A stretch of 64,000 bases of DNA from assembly GCA_020744425.1 (NCBI GenBank), contig JAGMUV010000021.1, positions 1,240,001-1,304,000 of the forward strand, read 5' to 3'. The translations under genes and the position numbers were made by a program. Every line of letters begins with the position of its first letter. The stretch's first letter is position 1. The notes beneath the pieces are model-generated. The model had not been told where the DNA came from. It made no database searches and worked only from the letters and a program-made list of their open reading frames with translations. The stretch is from Dactylonectria macrodidyma (lineage: Eukaryota; Ascomycota; Sordariomycetes; Hypocreales; Nectriaceae). Shown here piece after piece: positions 55,688 through 64,000 of this stretch.

Positions 55688-55938
55688 TGTCACATCTATC
55701 AACTGTTGAGACTGAAGATAAAGTCTCAAAGGCTCGGATCTCTAATAAACCGGTCTCAAAGACCCGGCTTCCTAACAAGCCGGTCTCGAAGACCCGGATC
55801 CCTTGGGATCCGGTCTACCGAGAACCTTATCATAGCTATGAGGGCAACCTACAAATAGGTCTGCCGCGAGCCCTCAGTTAGATAGAAATCAAGAGCTTCT
55901 ACTTACATCACAATGCACCCTTCCTATCAGATGCAACA
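55688..55938 (+). repeat. 3' LTR of the copia element
   Basis: 251 bp; no difference from the 5' LTR found by eye. The hAT transposase reading resumes at 55944 after the TCAGC duplication. Confidence 0.96.
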
Positions 55939-56300
55939 TCAGCAGAGTGTGAGAGGTTATTTTCAGTGGCCGGGCAGATGGTTACGAGGCTTAGGAATCG
56001 GCTAGATGCTTCAACTATCGGCATGTGCCAGACTTTACGCAGTTGGCTACGTGCAGGATTGATCGGGCAGTTGGATCAGATACTGACAGAACCTTCGAGG
56101 GAATGATGGCGATATGCCAGGGGTCGAGTTATGCAAGGGAGTAAGTCCCTTGCTCGTCATGTGGAAATCCTTTCCACATTGTGGACTCACATCCATAATG
56201 GATCCATATCCATCCATTCCACCGCCATGATCTTAGTCATCATCCACATCAATTCCATATCCTCGAATGTGTAGTGGAGTGTAGTGGCTTTGAACCCTGC

Positions 56301-56308
56301 AGAGTAAG
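56301..56308. repeat. 8-bp target site duplication, right
   Basis: AGAGTAAG, same as 47285-47292. Confidence 0.85.
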
Positions 56309-56868
56309 AAACGAACCTAGATCTCGATTGCTTGCTATGGATCGCATTCTGATGATACGGTCCCTTCGTAACGCTGAAAGCACAAGATTAACGTTCGTGA
56401 CACAACTCCCTAGCTCCAAATCAGAACTCCTCTAATTGCCTAATCACAGTGAGGTGACAACCACCAGTCGGGCTGTATTCCAGGCGCTGGTTCCAACTGG
56501 AAGTGCTGCCTCGGCAGCGTGATGTCTCGGTGCTGCAGCTATCGGATAGCTCTATCAATGACTTGCCACTGCACTTGCCGCGCCAGCTGGGAAGTGTGGA
56601 CTGTGTTTTATGAAAGGACAGAGTCTGGATCGGTGAGTCGGAGGGGAAGCGTTGCCACTGTGGGAAGGAGGCGCTGGGGTCGTAGGAGGCAGTCTCTCCA
56701 AAGATCGTTGTCAGCGTTGGCAGCAAAGACTGTAGATGCTGTACTCTCTCTTGAACGTTATGAGCTTGCTGGGGCTCGTCAAGCTTGAAGAACGTCTGAA
56801 AAACCTGATCCTACACGTCGCTCTGTGCACCGAGGAAATCAGCGCTGGCTGCGGTTTCCTGATTGTAG
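56309..56868. other. Right flank of the hAT element, unrecognised
   Basis: Overlapping frames on both strands (56421-56726 minus, 56519-56788 plus). Part may be upstream sequence of the Myb-like fragment. Confidence 0.4.
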
Positions 56869-57110
56869 ATGGCTTGGAGAAAGCTGCAAGATAAGGAAAG
56901 TGACGTAGATACTGAAGGCTCTGGCAGTGAGGATGGCCTCGATGTTCCAGAAAGCGTGCGTGACGAGGACTATTGCCCTTCGCTTCCAAAAGTTCAGGGA
57001 TCTGGCTCGGAAGACGATAATTTCGATAATGAAGAACACCAAGATCGCAAGCGTCGCAAGGTCTCTAGGTCCCCTTCCTATTCGATACGCAATACGGCTT
57101 ATCAATGAGC
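56869..57110 (+). pseudogene. Myb/SANT-like fungal protein, copy 2, truncated before its Myb domain
   Basis: WRKLQDKESDVDTEGSGSED, then VRDEDYCPS and a DRKRRKVSRSPSYSIRNTAY end match the acidic and basic N-terminal half of the gene at 45107. The Myb/SANT part is missing. The two copies are in the same orientation on either side of the hAT/copia nest. Confidence 0.75.
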
Positions 57111-57249
57111 TCTCAATCAATACCTGCCGAGGCCCTCAATGCATATGACGACCAAAGCTTCATCAGGGATGATAACAGCCGCTGGGAGCATGGGTATGAT
57201 AGCGTGGCGAATACAGCGATTTTTTGGTGGCGAGCCAGTCAAGCTTATA

Positions 57250-57925
57250 TCAATCCCTACCGTGGCTGCTGCATAATGAAGAGATGAATCATGTGGATCG
57301 AGGAGACCAGATGAGGGAATATCAGGGCTACGATCATGCTATTCGCCGCGGCGCTTAGCAGGCTCTCACTTGGGCCTTCCTGTTGGATGTGGTCCTTGTG
57401 AATAGCTTCCTTTTGCAACTCCACGGCCAGCCTCATTGGAAGCGATATACAAATCAGAAAGATTGGCGCCGGCGCATTTATAACGAGTCAACCAAGGCGG
57501 AGGTTTCGGGCTGTGTGACGGGACAAGAGCACGAACGAGGTCGGGTGCGACTTGGGTAACGTGATTATTTACAAGGAGAGAAAGAGATTCCTAAGGAAAG
57601 CTCTGACTTAAAGCTATTTACACAATATATTCATAAGGTGAGACTATTTATAAAGTATGAAAGTCACATGATCGTTCCCTCACAGGCTGGGGACGAATTT
57701 ACGCCCGTGGCACAGCATAAATATGTCCGAAGAGGAAAAAAAGTAAATTGCGTTGCTTGTCAGGGTTATCAGCTTGGGAGGCCTAGGTCAAGGAGCTCAA
57801 GGAAGCCTTTGGGGCCGGTCAGCAGCAATAAAAGGAGGCATCAATCAAGGTGGGGATGTAAGCAGTGTGATGTCACGATTTGTAACTCAAAATATTGCTG
57901 GGACTTCTATCACAGGCTAATTTAG
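57250..57925 (+). pseudogene. piggyBac-type transposase, C-terminal remnant
   Basis: NHVDRGDQMREYQGYDHAIRR, a TAG (TGG to TAG fits the usual Trp), then QALTWAFLLDVVLVNSFLLQ and HWKRYTNQKDWRRRIYN are the last part of a piggyBac DDE domain (DDE_Tnp_1_7). Further on (57738-57925) lies the Cys-rich C-terminal finger: VNCVACQGYQLGRPRSRSSR and WGCKQCDVTICNSKYCWDFY. The two parts are in different frames and the N-terminal DDE residues are gone. No flanking TTAA sites or inverted repeats could be fixed. Confidence 0.75.
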
Positions 57926-58360
57926 GTGGGAAATAATGTATCATTTATACTGTGCAGTTTCATTGGTCAGACATCCCTGTAGTGACCCGACTGGAGCCTT
58001 AACACAGTCGAGGGGATAGTAGGAAATTAACTTACATTATCTAGCAGATATTATTTAATTCTTGATTAATTATTGACTGCTTTGGATTAATGGAGGGAAC
58101 AGATACCTGTCCCATGCGTGATTAGATCAAGTACGTGGACCGCATATAAGTCGATCTGATAGTCGCTGAAATGGTACGGAATTCGGATAGTCAGGCCTAA
58201 AAATTATACGCCCATGTAACTATCAGCGGCCATTCTGCTTGCTGACATAAGGTTCAAACTTAAATTCACCTTGCCTTTTAGCACGGACCGAACTCTCTTT
58301 CCTTAACCCTAATCTTCCCTGTTCGTCTAAATCTGAGACTTTGCATCTCTCACTTTTAGA
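57926..58360. other. Promoter region of the Zn2Cys6 gene
   Basis: AT-rich 57960-58120, then a CT-rich leader 58260-58350 with a single TTAACCCTAA word near 58301. No gene. Confidence 0.5.
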
Positions 58361-59914
58361 ATGGTAAACCGCGGAAAGCCATCACTTGGCTGCTTCACCT
58401 GCAAAGAAATCCGAGTAAAGGTATGCAGTCACCCCCCTTTACTGTGTCTACCGAGTACCCCCGCTGGACATTAAATCGCATTACTAGTGCGACCTTCAAA
58501 AACCCTCCTGCAAACGCTGTCTGCGCCTGACTGGACGCTGTCCAGGTTATCCCTCCTCTTGGGAACTGGTGCACCGTGAGCAGAATGCCCTCGCCGCGCA
58601 ACAGGTCCAGGCCAGAGTCGACAAGCAGAGAAAGAGACGCGATCACAGCGACCTCAACGGGTTATCTCCTCTCTGGCCGCCAATTGGAAGCCCCGTCACG
58701 GTCTGCAGCGTGTTCAAGCTCTACGATGACTATCTCCTGAACTCTGGCCTGGGCATGTTTGAAGCCCTCCCTGTTCTCGGCTCGAGGAAACACTCCCCCT
58801 GTTTCTCTCATGCGCTCAATGCCGCGGCTCTGGCTAGCAGGGCAGGGCAGCTGCATCAGTCGGACCTCCTGGTCGGGGCGAGGCAAGCCTACGGGGAGGC
58901 CATTTCGACGTTGAGGTGGTCGATGCAGGACTCGACTTCGGGTGGTGATGATTCTATCCTGGCGTCCCTCTTTGTGCTCGGATTCTTCGAGGTTTGTGTT
59001 CCTGGGTTTATTCCTGTAACCTCTTTTAATGATGTTCCTAGGTCTTGGTTCAGCAATTGCCTCGTGCAGAAGTACAGGGCACCGGCGTGGAATGCCACCC
59101 GCATGCCAAAGGAGCACTGGCACTGCTTCGGTCCAGGATACAGCGAGGTCTGGATACGCAATTAGACCAGAATCTCTTTATATTCTGCCGCCATGTACAA
59201 GTATGTCGCCTGCCTTGTCTGCACTTCCTTCAACTGACGCCCGTCTAGATCATGGATATCTTCTCCAAGAGGGCAGACCCTGCGTCACTGAAAGCTGAAT
59301 TCGGGGGCCTGTGGATGGCCTGGCCGAGGTTCTGCCCGGTTGACCCAATCGTTCAGACATCAGTTGATCTGCTTGCCGAAATTGAGAGCACCATGGGATC
59401 GAACCGATCCTCTTTGAATGCCACAAAGGTGATTGATCAAGTTCGGTGCGTGCTGGAAACGCTTGATATTGTAGTCTCTCAAGTATCGGAAGACGTGAGT
59501 CGGTACTCTCCGGCCCCTATCTACTTCAGCGGACTTTTGAGAAACAACTCGGCCACCTCGACAGCCATCGCCAAGAGCCTCTACCTCACTGTTCGGCTGC
59601 ACCTTGTTGACGCGCTTTCACGGTGTCTAGACGCCCAAGTTCAGATTGCGGAAGCCGACGATGGTTCCTGGCTGCCGATTCCAGAGTGGCTAGTGATGGA
59701 GCAGGATGCCGGACTATGCGCACTTTGGGAGGAAGTCACCGCTGCGCTTGCACCTCGTGGACAAGCCTCAGGGGCAAAGCTGAATGCACCTGGGGCTGCA
59801 CTCTGCATGTTCTGCCTGTCATGGCCGATGGCAGCCATATCACAATCGACTATAGCAAGTGAACAGTGGAAACACAGAGTGTGGGAACTGGTTGGAATGG
59901 GCAGTGGGCAATAA
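58361..59914 (+). CDS. Zn(II)2Cys6 transcription factor
   Basis: Four exons (58361-58420, 58488-58991, 59042-59200, 59249-59914) sum to 1389 bp, 462 residues, all introns GT-AG and in frame. The DNA-binding domain is at the very N-terminus: C11, C14, C21, C28, C31, C38 in GCFTCKEIRVK/CDLQKPSCKRC, split by intron 1 between the second and third Cys as in many fungal members. A short basic region (QRKRR) and a long helical regulatory region follow. There is no recognised effector motif. The gene sits head-to-tail (convergent, 78 bp apart) with a GFA-family gene and near an SDR; a local target role is possible but unproven. Confidence 0.9.
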
Positions 59915-59992
59915 GGGCTCAGTCCATCAAGAATCAAGCGCAAGGAATACCAAGAACGAAACCTCACTCAATTCATCTCCAGCACCGACAAA

Positions 59993-60448
59993 CTACACGA
60001 GATCAACCTTCTGCTGAGCACCCTCTATCGGCTGCACCCACTCAATCCTCCTCCTGGTAAAGATCTCCGAAACAGGCGCCCTGGCATTGACGCGCGCGTC
60101 GTCAACGTCGATAGTGCCAGCCTTGAGATACACCATTCCCTGAGTAGCCGGCCCGTCTCGCCAGAGAGTAGTGCCGCAGTTGCCGCAGAAGTGGCTGGTA
60201 ACGGCGTTGCCGGTGTTGGAGGTGTTGGTGTACGTCTTTGGAGTTCCGTCCACCACTGTGAGCTGCTGCGAGGGTACGACCCAGTTGAAGCTGCAGAGGG
60301 AGCCGGAGATGCGTCGGCAGTCGAGACAATGGCAGAGGGCCTGAAGATGTTAGTTAGAGTTGTGATGCTGGACTGGAGAACGCACTTGGGCAACGGGGTC
60401 ACCGGAGATGGTGTATTTGATATCGCCACAAAGACAGCTACCGCTCAT
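59993..60448 (-). CDS. GFA-family (CENP-V/GFA domain) protein
   Basis: Two exons (60448-60386, 60340-59993) with a 45-bp intron (GTGCGT…CTAACTAACATCTTCAG) give 136 residues. The zinc-binding cysteines are in place: SCLCGDIKY, CHCLDCRR and HFCGNCGTTLWR. The family is named after a glutathione-dependent formaldehyde-activating enzyme, but most fungal members have no proven substrate. The length is normal. It is convergent with the Zn2Cys6 gene and divergent from the SDR gene. Confidence 0.92.
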
Positions 60449-61138
60449 GGTGACAGGCTTGGAGATGGAATGAGTAAGCGAGATAAGGAAGAAAAGGGAA
60501 TGTTATGGATGAAGAGAGGATGAATTAAGTGAATGCCAGTTGCAGGTGAATGACGGCCTTTATAGCAAGAGCCTCTGCTCTCAGACCACGCAAGAGGAGC
60601 ACCTACACGAAGCCATGTCCCCACTCACCTGCATGACGATCCGTCTAAACTATTTCGAGATAGCCATGCGATGCTGGGATCTGATTGGTCGCTGTGTTCC
60701 ATTCGGCCTTCTGAATTCTCCGCCGCCAGACGAGTCTCGACCCGTCCGTTTACTCCAAAGTATTTGATCACGGCCCGTCATGAGAAGAGAGCATTGAAAC
60801 GTGCGGAATCACATTGGCCCTTTCGGGTTTCGCAAATTAGCTACCTCCGGATGATACCGACCCTGAATTCAGGCGGTGGCTGATTTGGCTCCTGGAATCG
60901 AGATTATGAACCAGCTATAACTAAACCATTTTAGTACATGTTTGCGATATGACTTGGGACGCTTGACGGCCTCGGCCATTTCTAATCATCATTGCGATGA
61001 GTGTTTAGCTTGGGAGCCAAAGGCCAAAGCAGCATAAGTAGGCCGTGATGAGTCTTTGTCTTCTCGCTCAAGTTACCCATCATCAGCCTTCTCTAACCTC
61101 TTCAGCTCTTTGAAATCGACTTTTCACCACCCCTCATC
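60449..61138. other. Shared upstream region of the GFA and SDR genes
   Basis: About 690 bp between two divergent starts; no gene. A CT-rich leader precedes the SDR ATG. Confidence 0.5.
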
Positions 61139-62199
61139 ATGCCTTCTTTGTCCTCCATCCAACAGGCCAACTCGCAGGCTGCCAACAAGAGTAGAATTGT
61201 CGCCGTCATGAGTACGTAAACCCTGACTCGGAAGAACCAGACTAATGCAATATCAGTGGGAGGTACAGGAGGCATCGGTGCCGCAACGTGCCGCGAGTTG
61301 GTCACCACCTTCAAGAAACCGAAGCTCTACATTGTCGGACGGAGCAATTCCGCAGCATCTCATCTTACACAGGAGCTTCGAGCAATCAACACCTCGGCTG
61401 AGGTGAACTTTATCCAGAGTGATCTGTCTTTGCTTCGGAATGTGGACTATGTTTGTCGGGCTGTCGCTCAAAAGGAGTCCGCGATCGACCTCCTCTTCTT
61501 GACGGCGGGTATCCTGAATCCCAAAGGCCGCAACGGCAGGTCATCTCCCAACTTCCCATGAGGTCCCAAATGTTAACCAAATGTTCAGATACGGAAGAGG
61601 GCCTCGATAAAATGTACAGCCTCATGTACTTTTCTCGCATCCGAGCAGTCACCAACCTCATGCCGCTTCTCAAACATGCCGCCTCCACCGGTCACTCATC
61701 CCGCGTCATCTCCGTCCTCGGCGCGGGCAATGAAGGAAAGATCTTTGAAGACGACCTCCCCATGAGGGACAACTACAGCCTGAAAGCCTGCTCTCGCCAG
61801 GCGATAGCCATGCACACGCTGTCCCTCGAATATCTCGCCCGGGGAAACCCAGAGGTCTCGTTTCTGCACGTCTACCCGGGGCCTGTGAGGGGAACAAACA
61901 TCATGGATGGGTTTGGGCAGCCTTTGAAGGGGGTCATTGGGGCTCTGATGATGTTGGCTGCGCCGTTTAACATGTCGGTTCAGGAGTGTGCGGCGAGGCA
62001 GCTGTTCTTGATCACCAATGAGGATTTCAAGGCGAAGGGGAATCGCCCCGGATCTTTGGCAGTGTTTAGGGTTGGTGCAGATAGTGAGGTTCTGCCCGAG
62101 AGTCCACTTGTGGCTGGGTATCTCGAGGATGGGATGATGGAACGGGTGTGGGCGTTTGCGGTGAGCACGTTTGTGAGCATTCTGGGCAGGGGTAAGTAA
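61139..62199 (+). CDS. Atypical short-chain dehydrogenase/reductase
   Basis: Three exons (61139-61211, 61257-61535, 61589-62199) sum to 963 bp, 320 residues. The Rossmann fold starts with VAVMMGGTGGIGAAT (nucleotide-binding TGxxxGxG type, formed across intron 1), then LYIVGRS and DLLFLTAGIL. The usual YxxxK is not kept: the matching place reads DNYSLKACSRQ. The family of fungal SDRs with NYSL at this place is common next to metabolic genes; catalysis cannot be assumed. Intron 2 works only with a GC donor (GGCAGGT, 61536), branch TTAAC and TTCAG acceptor; the alternative is a one-base indel. Confidence 0.82.
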
Positions 62200-62373
62200 T
62201 CTTGAAGCTGGAGACGTTCAGGACAAGAATAGGAGGGCGTACGAGATAATATTCTTTTGGCCAAGATGCTGCAATAATTCGATTGTTTCGAGACTTTCAA
62301 GGTTAGAGCTAGGCCTCTGATAAGTTGACTTCCCTCGTGCCCATTTACGCGTTTTCCTAGACCAACCTGTCCT

Positions 62374-62823
62374 TCAACCCTCCAAGGCCCTCCTAAAGTG
62401 CACCAACTTATCACAAACACCCAGCTCCTCAAGGCTAATGAGGCTCTCACCCGCGAAACTATCCCAATCCGAGTAATGCTCCCCCCATCGCAGCTGAGAA
62501 GCCAGCTCCAAGCCGAACGGGCCCCAGACCTTGGCGATATCCTCGTCTGAAATTTCCAGATACGCTGCCGCCTTTCCAGTGACCCTCTCAAACTCGACGG
62601 CCAAGTCTCTGAACGGGACATAATCCGTGACGCAGATGGTGATCTTGTCAATGGCCTTGGAACCTGCATTCAATATACCCTCTACTATGACACCGCAGTT
62701 AGTTTCCATGTCGCCTGCAAGAGCAAAGAGTGCAGACGGCGACGACGAAGCCACGAAGGCGTAGTGTCCAGACCCAGGCTTCAAAATTAGCATTCCCTTC
62801 GTTGAACAAATATTCAGACGCAA
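62374..62823 (-). pseudogene. NmrA-like family protein, C-terminal part only
   Basis: 150 codons (GSGHYAFVASSSPSALFALA, TICVTDYVPFRDLAVEFERV, YLEISDEDIAKVWGPFG and a KLVHFRRALEG end) fit the substrate-side half of NmrA/isoflavone-reductase-like SDRs. The N-terminal Rossmann half with GxxGxxG is missing: the next 40 bp already belong to the end of the NLR gene on the same strand. So it is 5'-truncated. Confidence 0.6.
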
Positions 62824-62859
62824 CTCACGACGAAGGAGGTAATTATATCTGCCTCCGCT

Positions 62860-64000
62860 CTAAGAGAACTTCATCACCAGTACACGACCTGAACGACAGC
62901 CGATAGCGACCGATGATCCCACCACAGCCGATTTCATCACTCGATACTCCGGAGGTAGCCAGAGTATCCCCTTTCCATCTTTTATGATCCATACACCGTC
63001 GGTGCTTATACCCCAGCCAGAGTGGCGAACACCCCTTAAGGTTGCGTAAGTCGACCGATTATCGATGGCAGGCGGTAGAGCCGGGAGATTTCAGAAGTCC
63101 AATGTCGGTAGAGAGGAGAGAGTTTGCTATCGGATCAAATGAAAGGTGGGTAATCATCCGGTCAATCTCGAGCATCTGCACGCATGCGCCCGTTGCCGCA
63201 TCCCAGACCTTGATCGTGTTATCGTCCGAGCCCGACGCGAGCCGCTGGCCATCCGCAGAGAAGGCCACTGACCACACTAAACCGTCATGGCCTCGAGCGT
63301 CTGCATGCTTGCGCCTCTCGCCGCATCCCACACCTTGACCGTCTTATGGCTTGAGCCCGACGCGAGCCACTGGCCATCCGCCGAGAAGGCCACTGAGGTC
63401 ACTGAACTGGTATGGCCCTCGAGCGTCTGCATGCATGCATTCCAGTCTGATTCCATGCTCGGCTTGAGCGTGATCCAGTTCGGCTCTTCCTTTTCGAAGA
63501 GCCCTCTGATTAGGCTGCGGGTGGGCACAAGTGCTGATGCATAGACTTGTGATGGAGCTATCTCGATGGCCCGCTTGTGAGAAAGAATAAAGCGGCGCGC
63601 GTCTCGAAGTAGTTCCGTTAGTTGTCACGCTTCCTTGGTTTTCTGCTAACATGTCAGACCATCTCTAGTTTGTACATGAATGTATAACAACTCACTACTA
63701 AAACTTCGAGCTTCTGCGCTGCCATGACCTCCTCCGACATGAGTAATGGACGGTCCCCGCATCCTGTAGGTTCTTGTCACTCATCTTCGCCCGGGGTTTC
63801 GAGTCATCGAGATGGTCTACCCAGAAGACGCAGGAATATCGTATCGAAGCCAATGGGTCAGGGTCGGGCGGCGAGACCTGATCGATGGGAAATCCTGGGA
63901 CGCCCAGTTCGTAAACGTCATGTTTGAGAGTCTCCGAGAGAGCCTCCAGCGACCTCGAGAAGATGGCATGGTGCTGGTGCGCGGCGCCAGAAGGTAAGAT
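62860..64000 (-). pseudogene. NACHT-WD40 NLR, C-terminal part with several frame breaks (continues past the window)
   Basis: Minus strand, from the edge: FSRSLEALSETLKHDVYELG, SPPDPDPLASIRYSCVFWVD and LQDAGTVHY (linker after NACHT). A deletion with frame change follows, then SEEVMAAQKLEVLV, an intron-like gap, LTELLRDARRFILSHKRAIE and APSQVYASALVPTRSLIRGL. WD40 repeats come next (LEGHTSSVTSVAFSADGQWL, VKVWDAARGA; GLVWSVAFSADGQRLASGSD, IKVWDAATGACVQ). The final beta part is WGISTDGVWI…LWLPPEYR, to TAG at 62860. Frame breaks are seen near 63750, 63292 (one base lost in GGCC) and 63060, plus a TGA near 63628. This is the HET-E/NWD-type of fungal NLR used in allorecognition; it is decayed here. 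Confidence 0.8.

Larger units (their letters stand above)
50173..55938 (+). mobile_element. Ty1/copia LTR retrotransposon, full length, inserted in the hAT transposase
   Basis: 5766 bp with two 251-bp LTRs (TGTCAC…GCAACA) that look identical, a 5-bp target duplication TCAGC (50168-50172 and 55939-55943), a primer-binding site, a polypurine tract and one intact gag-pol frame. Protease, integrase, RT and RNase H appear in the copia order (integrase before RT). Identical LTRs and an open frame mean a very young insertion. Confidence 0.96.
47827..56106 (+). pseudogene. hAT transposase, split by the copia insertion
   Basis: Exons 47827-48966, 49046-49484 and 49548-50172, resumed at 55944-56106, give 788 codons with no stop if the insertion and one 5-bp duplication are ignored. 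Features: acidic N-terminus; BED-type zinc finger (CCMCIKRK…HLFKDH, about residues 74-105); RNase-H-like core with first Asp in IQFDGWRS (about 230) and LDNASNNKTT (about 299); helical insertion; C-terminal dimerisation block (ECERLFSVAGQMVTRLRNRL), which lies wholly right of the copia element. As it stands the frame reads six codons into the LTR (VTSINC) and stops, losing the dimerisation domain, so the product should be inactive. Confidence 0.9.
47293..56300 (+). mobile_element. hAT DNA transposon, ~9.0 kb including a nested copia element (~3.2 kb without it)
   Basis: The left end CAGGGTTCAAAGCCACTCCA and the right end …GTAGTGGCTTTGAACCCTG(C) are inverted repeats with one extra terminal base on the right. 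8-bp AGAGTAAG duplications flank both, as expected for hAT. Subterminal regions (47300-47450, 56160-56290) are full of CCACATGTGGA / GGATCCATATC-type short inverted words, likely transposase-binding sites. The transposase gene fills the interior and is split by the copia insertion at 50173. Confidence 0.92.

Noticed and set aside
58361..62823. A secondary-metabolite gene cluster
   Set aside because: A Zn2Cys6 regulator, GFA protein, SDR and NmrA fragment lie together, but no PKS, NRPS, terpene synthase or P450 is present in the window.

Overview
The window is nuclear DNA of a filamentous ascomycete, most likely in the Eurotiales (Aspergillus/Penicillium type). The evidence is the short introns (45-94 bp) with GTRNGT donors and CTAAC-like branch sites, and the gene content: a desaturase-cytochrome b5 fusion, Zn(II)2Cys6 and RGS genes, NLR-like genes and fungal transposons. 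C-to-T nonsense mutations of the kind left by RIP (repeat-induced point mutation) are frequent in the duplicated sequences.

Layout. 1-5.5 kb: the 3' end of a delta-9 desaturase, then a graveyard of gene pieces (AMP-binding, FunK1 kinase, another kinase, BCS1-like AAA ATPase) and an apparently intact Ran1-like kinase. 9-16 kb is the most ordinary part: a conserved fungal protein, a seven-exon beta-tubulin and a six-exon vacuolar Ca2+/H+ exchanger, all with frames that close exactly after splicing. 17.8-30.5 kb is accessory: a 286-aa orphan, a possible MADS-like gene, a minisatellite, a broken two-part gene, an Est1-type protein, a P-loop kinase-like gene, a three-copy repeat and an RGS gene beside a LINE remnant. 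31.4-45.9 kb is mostly dead: a complete Tc1 element with two nonsense codons, a zinc-finger tail of the DUF3435/FluG type, a DNA ligase with nine stop codons, a truncated PNP/NB-ARC NLR, a second RGS gene and truncated kinase-like, hydrolase and Myb-like genes. 47.3-56.3 kb is a nested transposon: a 9-kb hAT element with 8-bp target duplication, broken by a Ty1/copia element with two LTRs that look identical and one intact 1644-codon gag-pol frame. After a second Myb-like fragment and a piggyBac remnant, 58.3-62.2 kb holds three intact genes (Zn2Cys6 regulator, GFA-family protein, atypical SDR). The window ends in a truncated NmrA-like gene and a NACHT-WD40 NLR pseudogene.

How it works together. 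There is no single operon-like pathway. The strongest theme is a repeat-rich accessory region where gene families (RGS, Myb-like, ligase, the 286-aa orphan, NLRs) were copied, cut and mutated. A 5'-flank module of the RGS gene occurs at four places. The nested hAT/copia insertion is the clearest new structure and its copia element looks very recent. Splice sites and gene models were derived by hand; family names rest on recognised motifs, not on searches.
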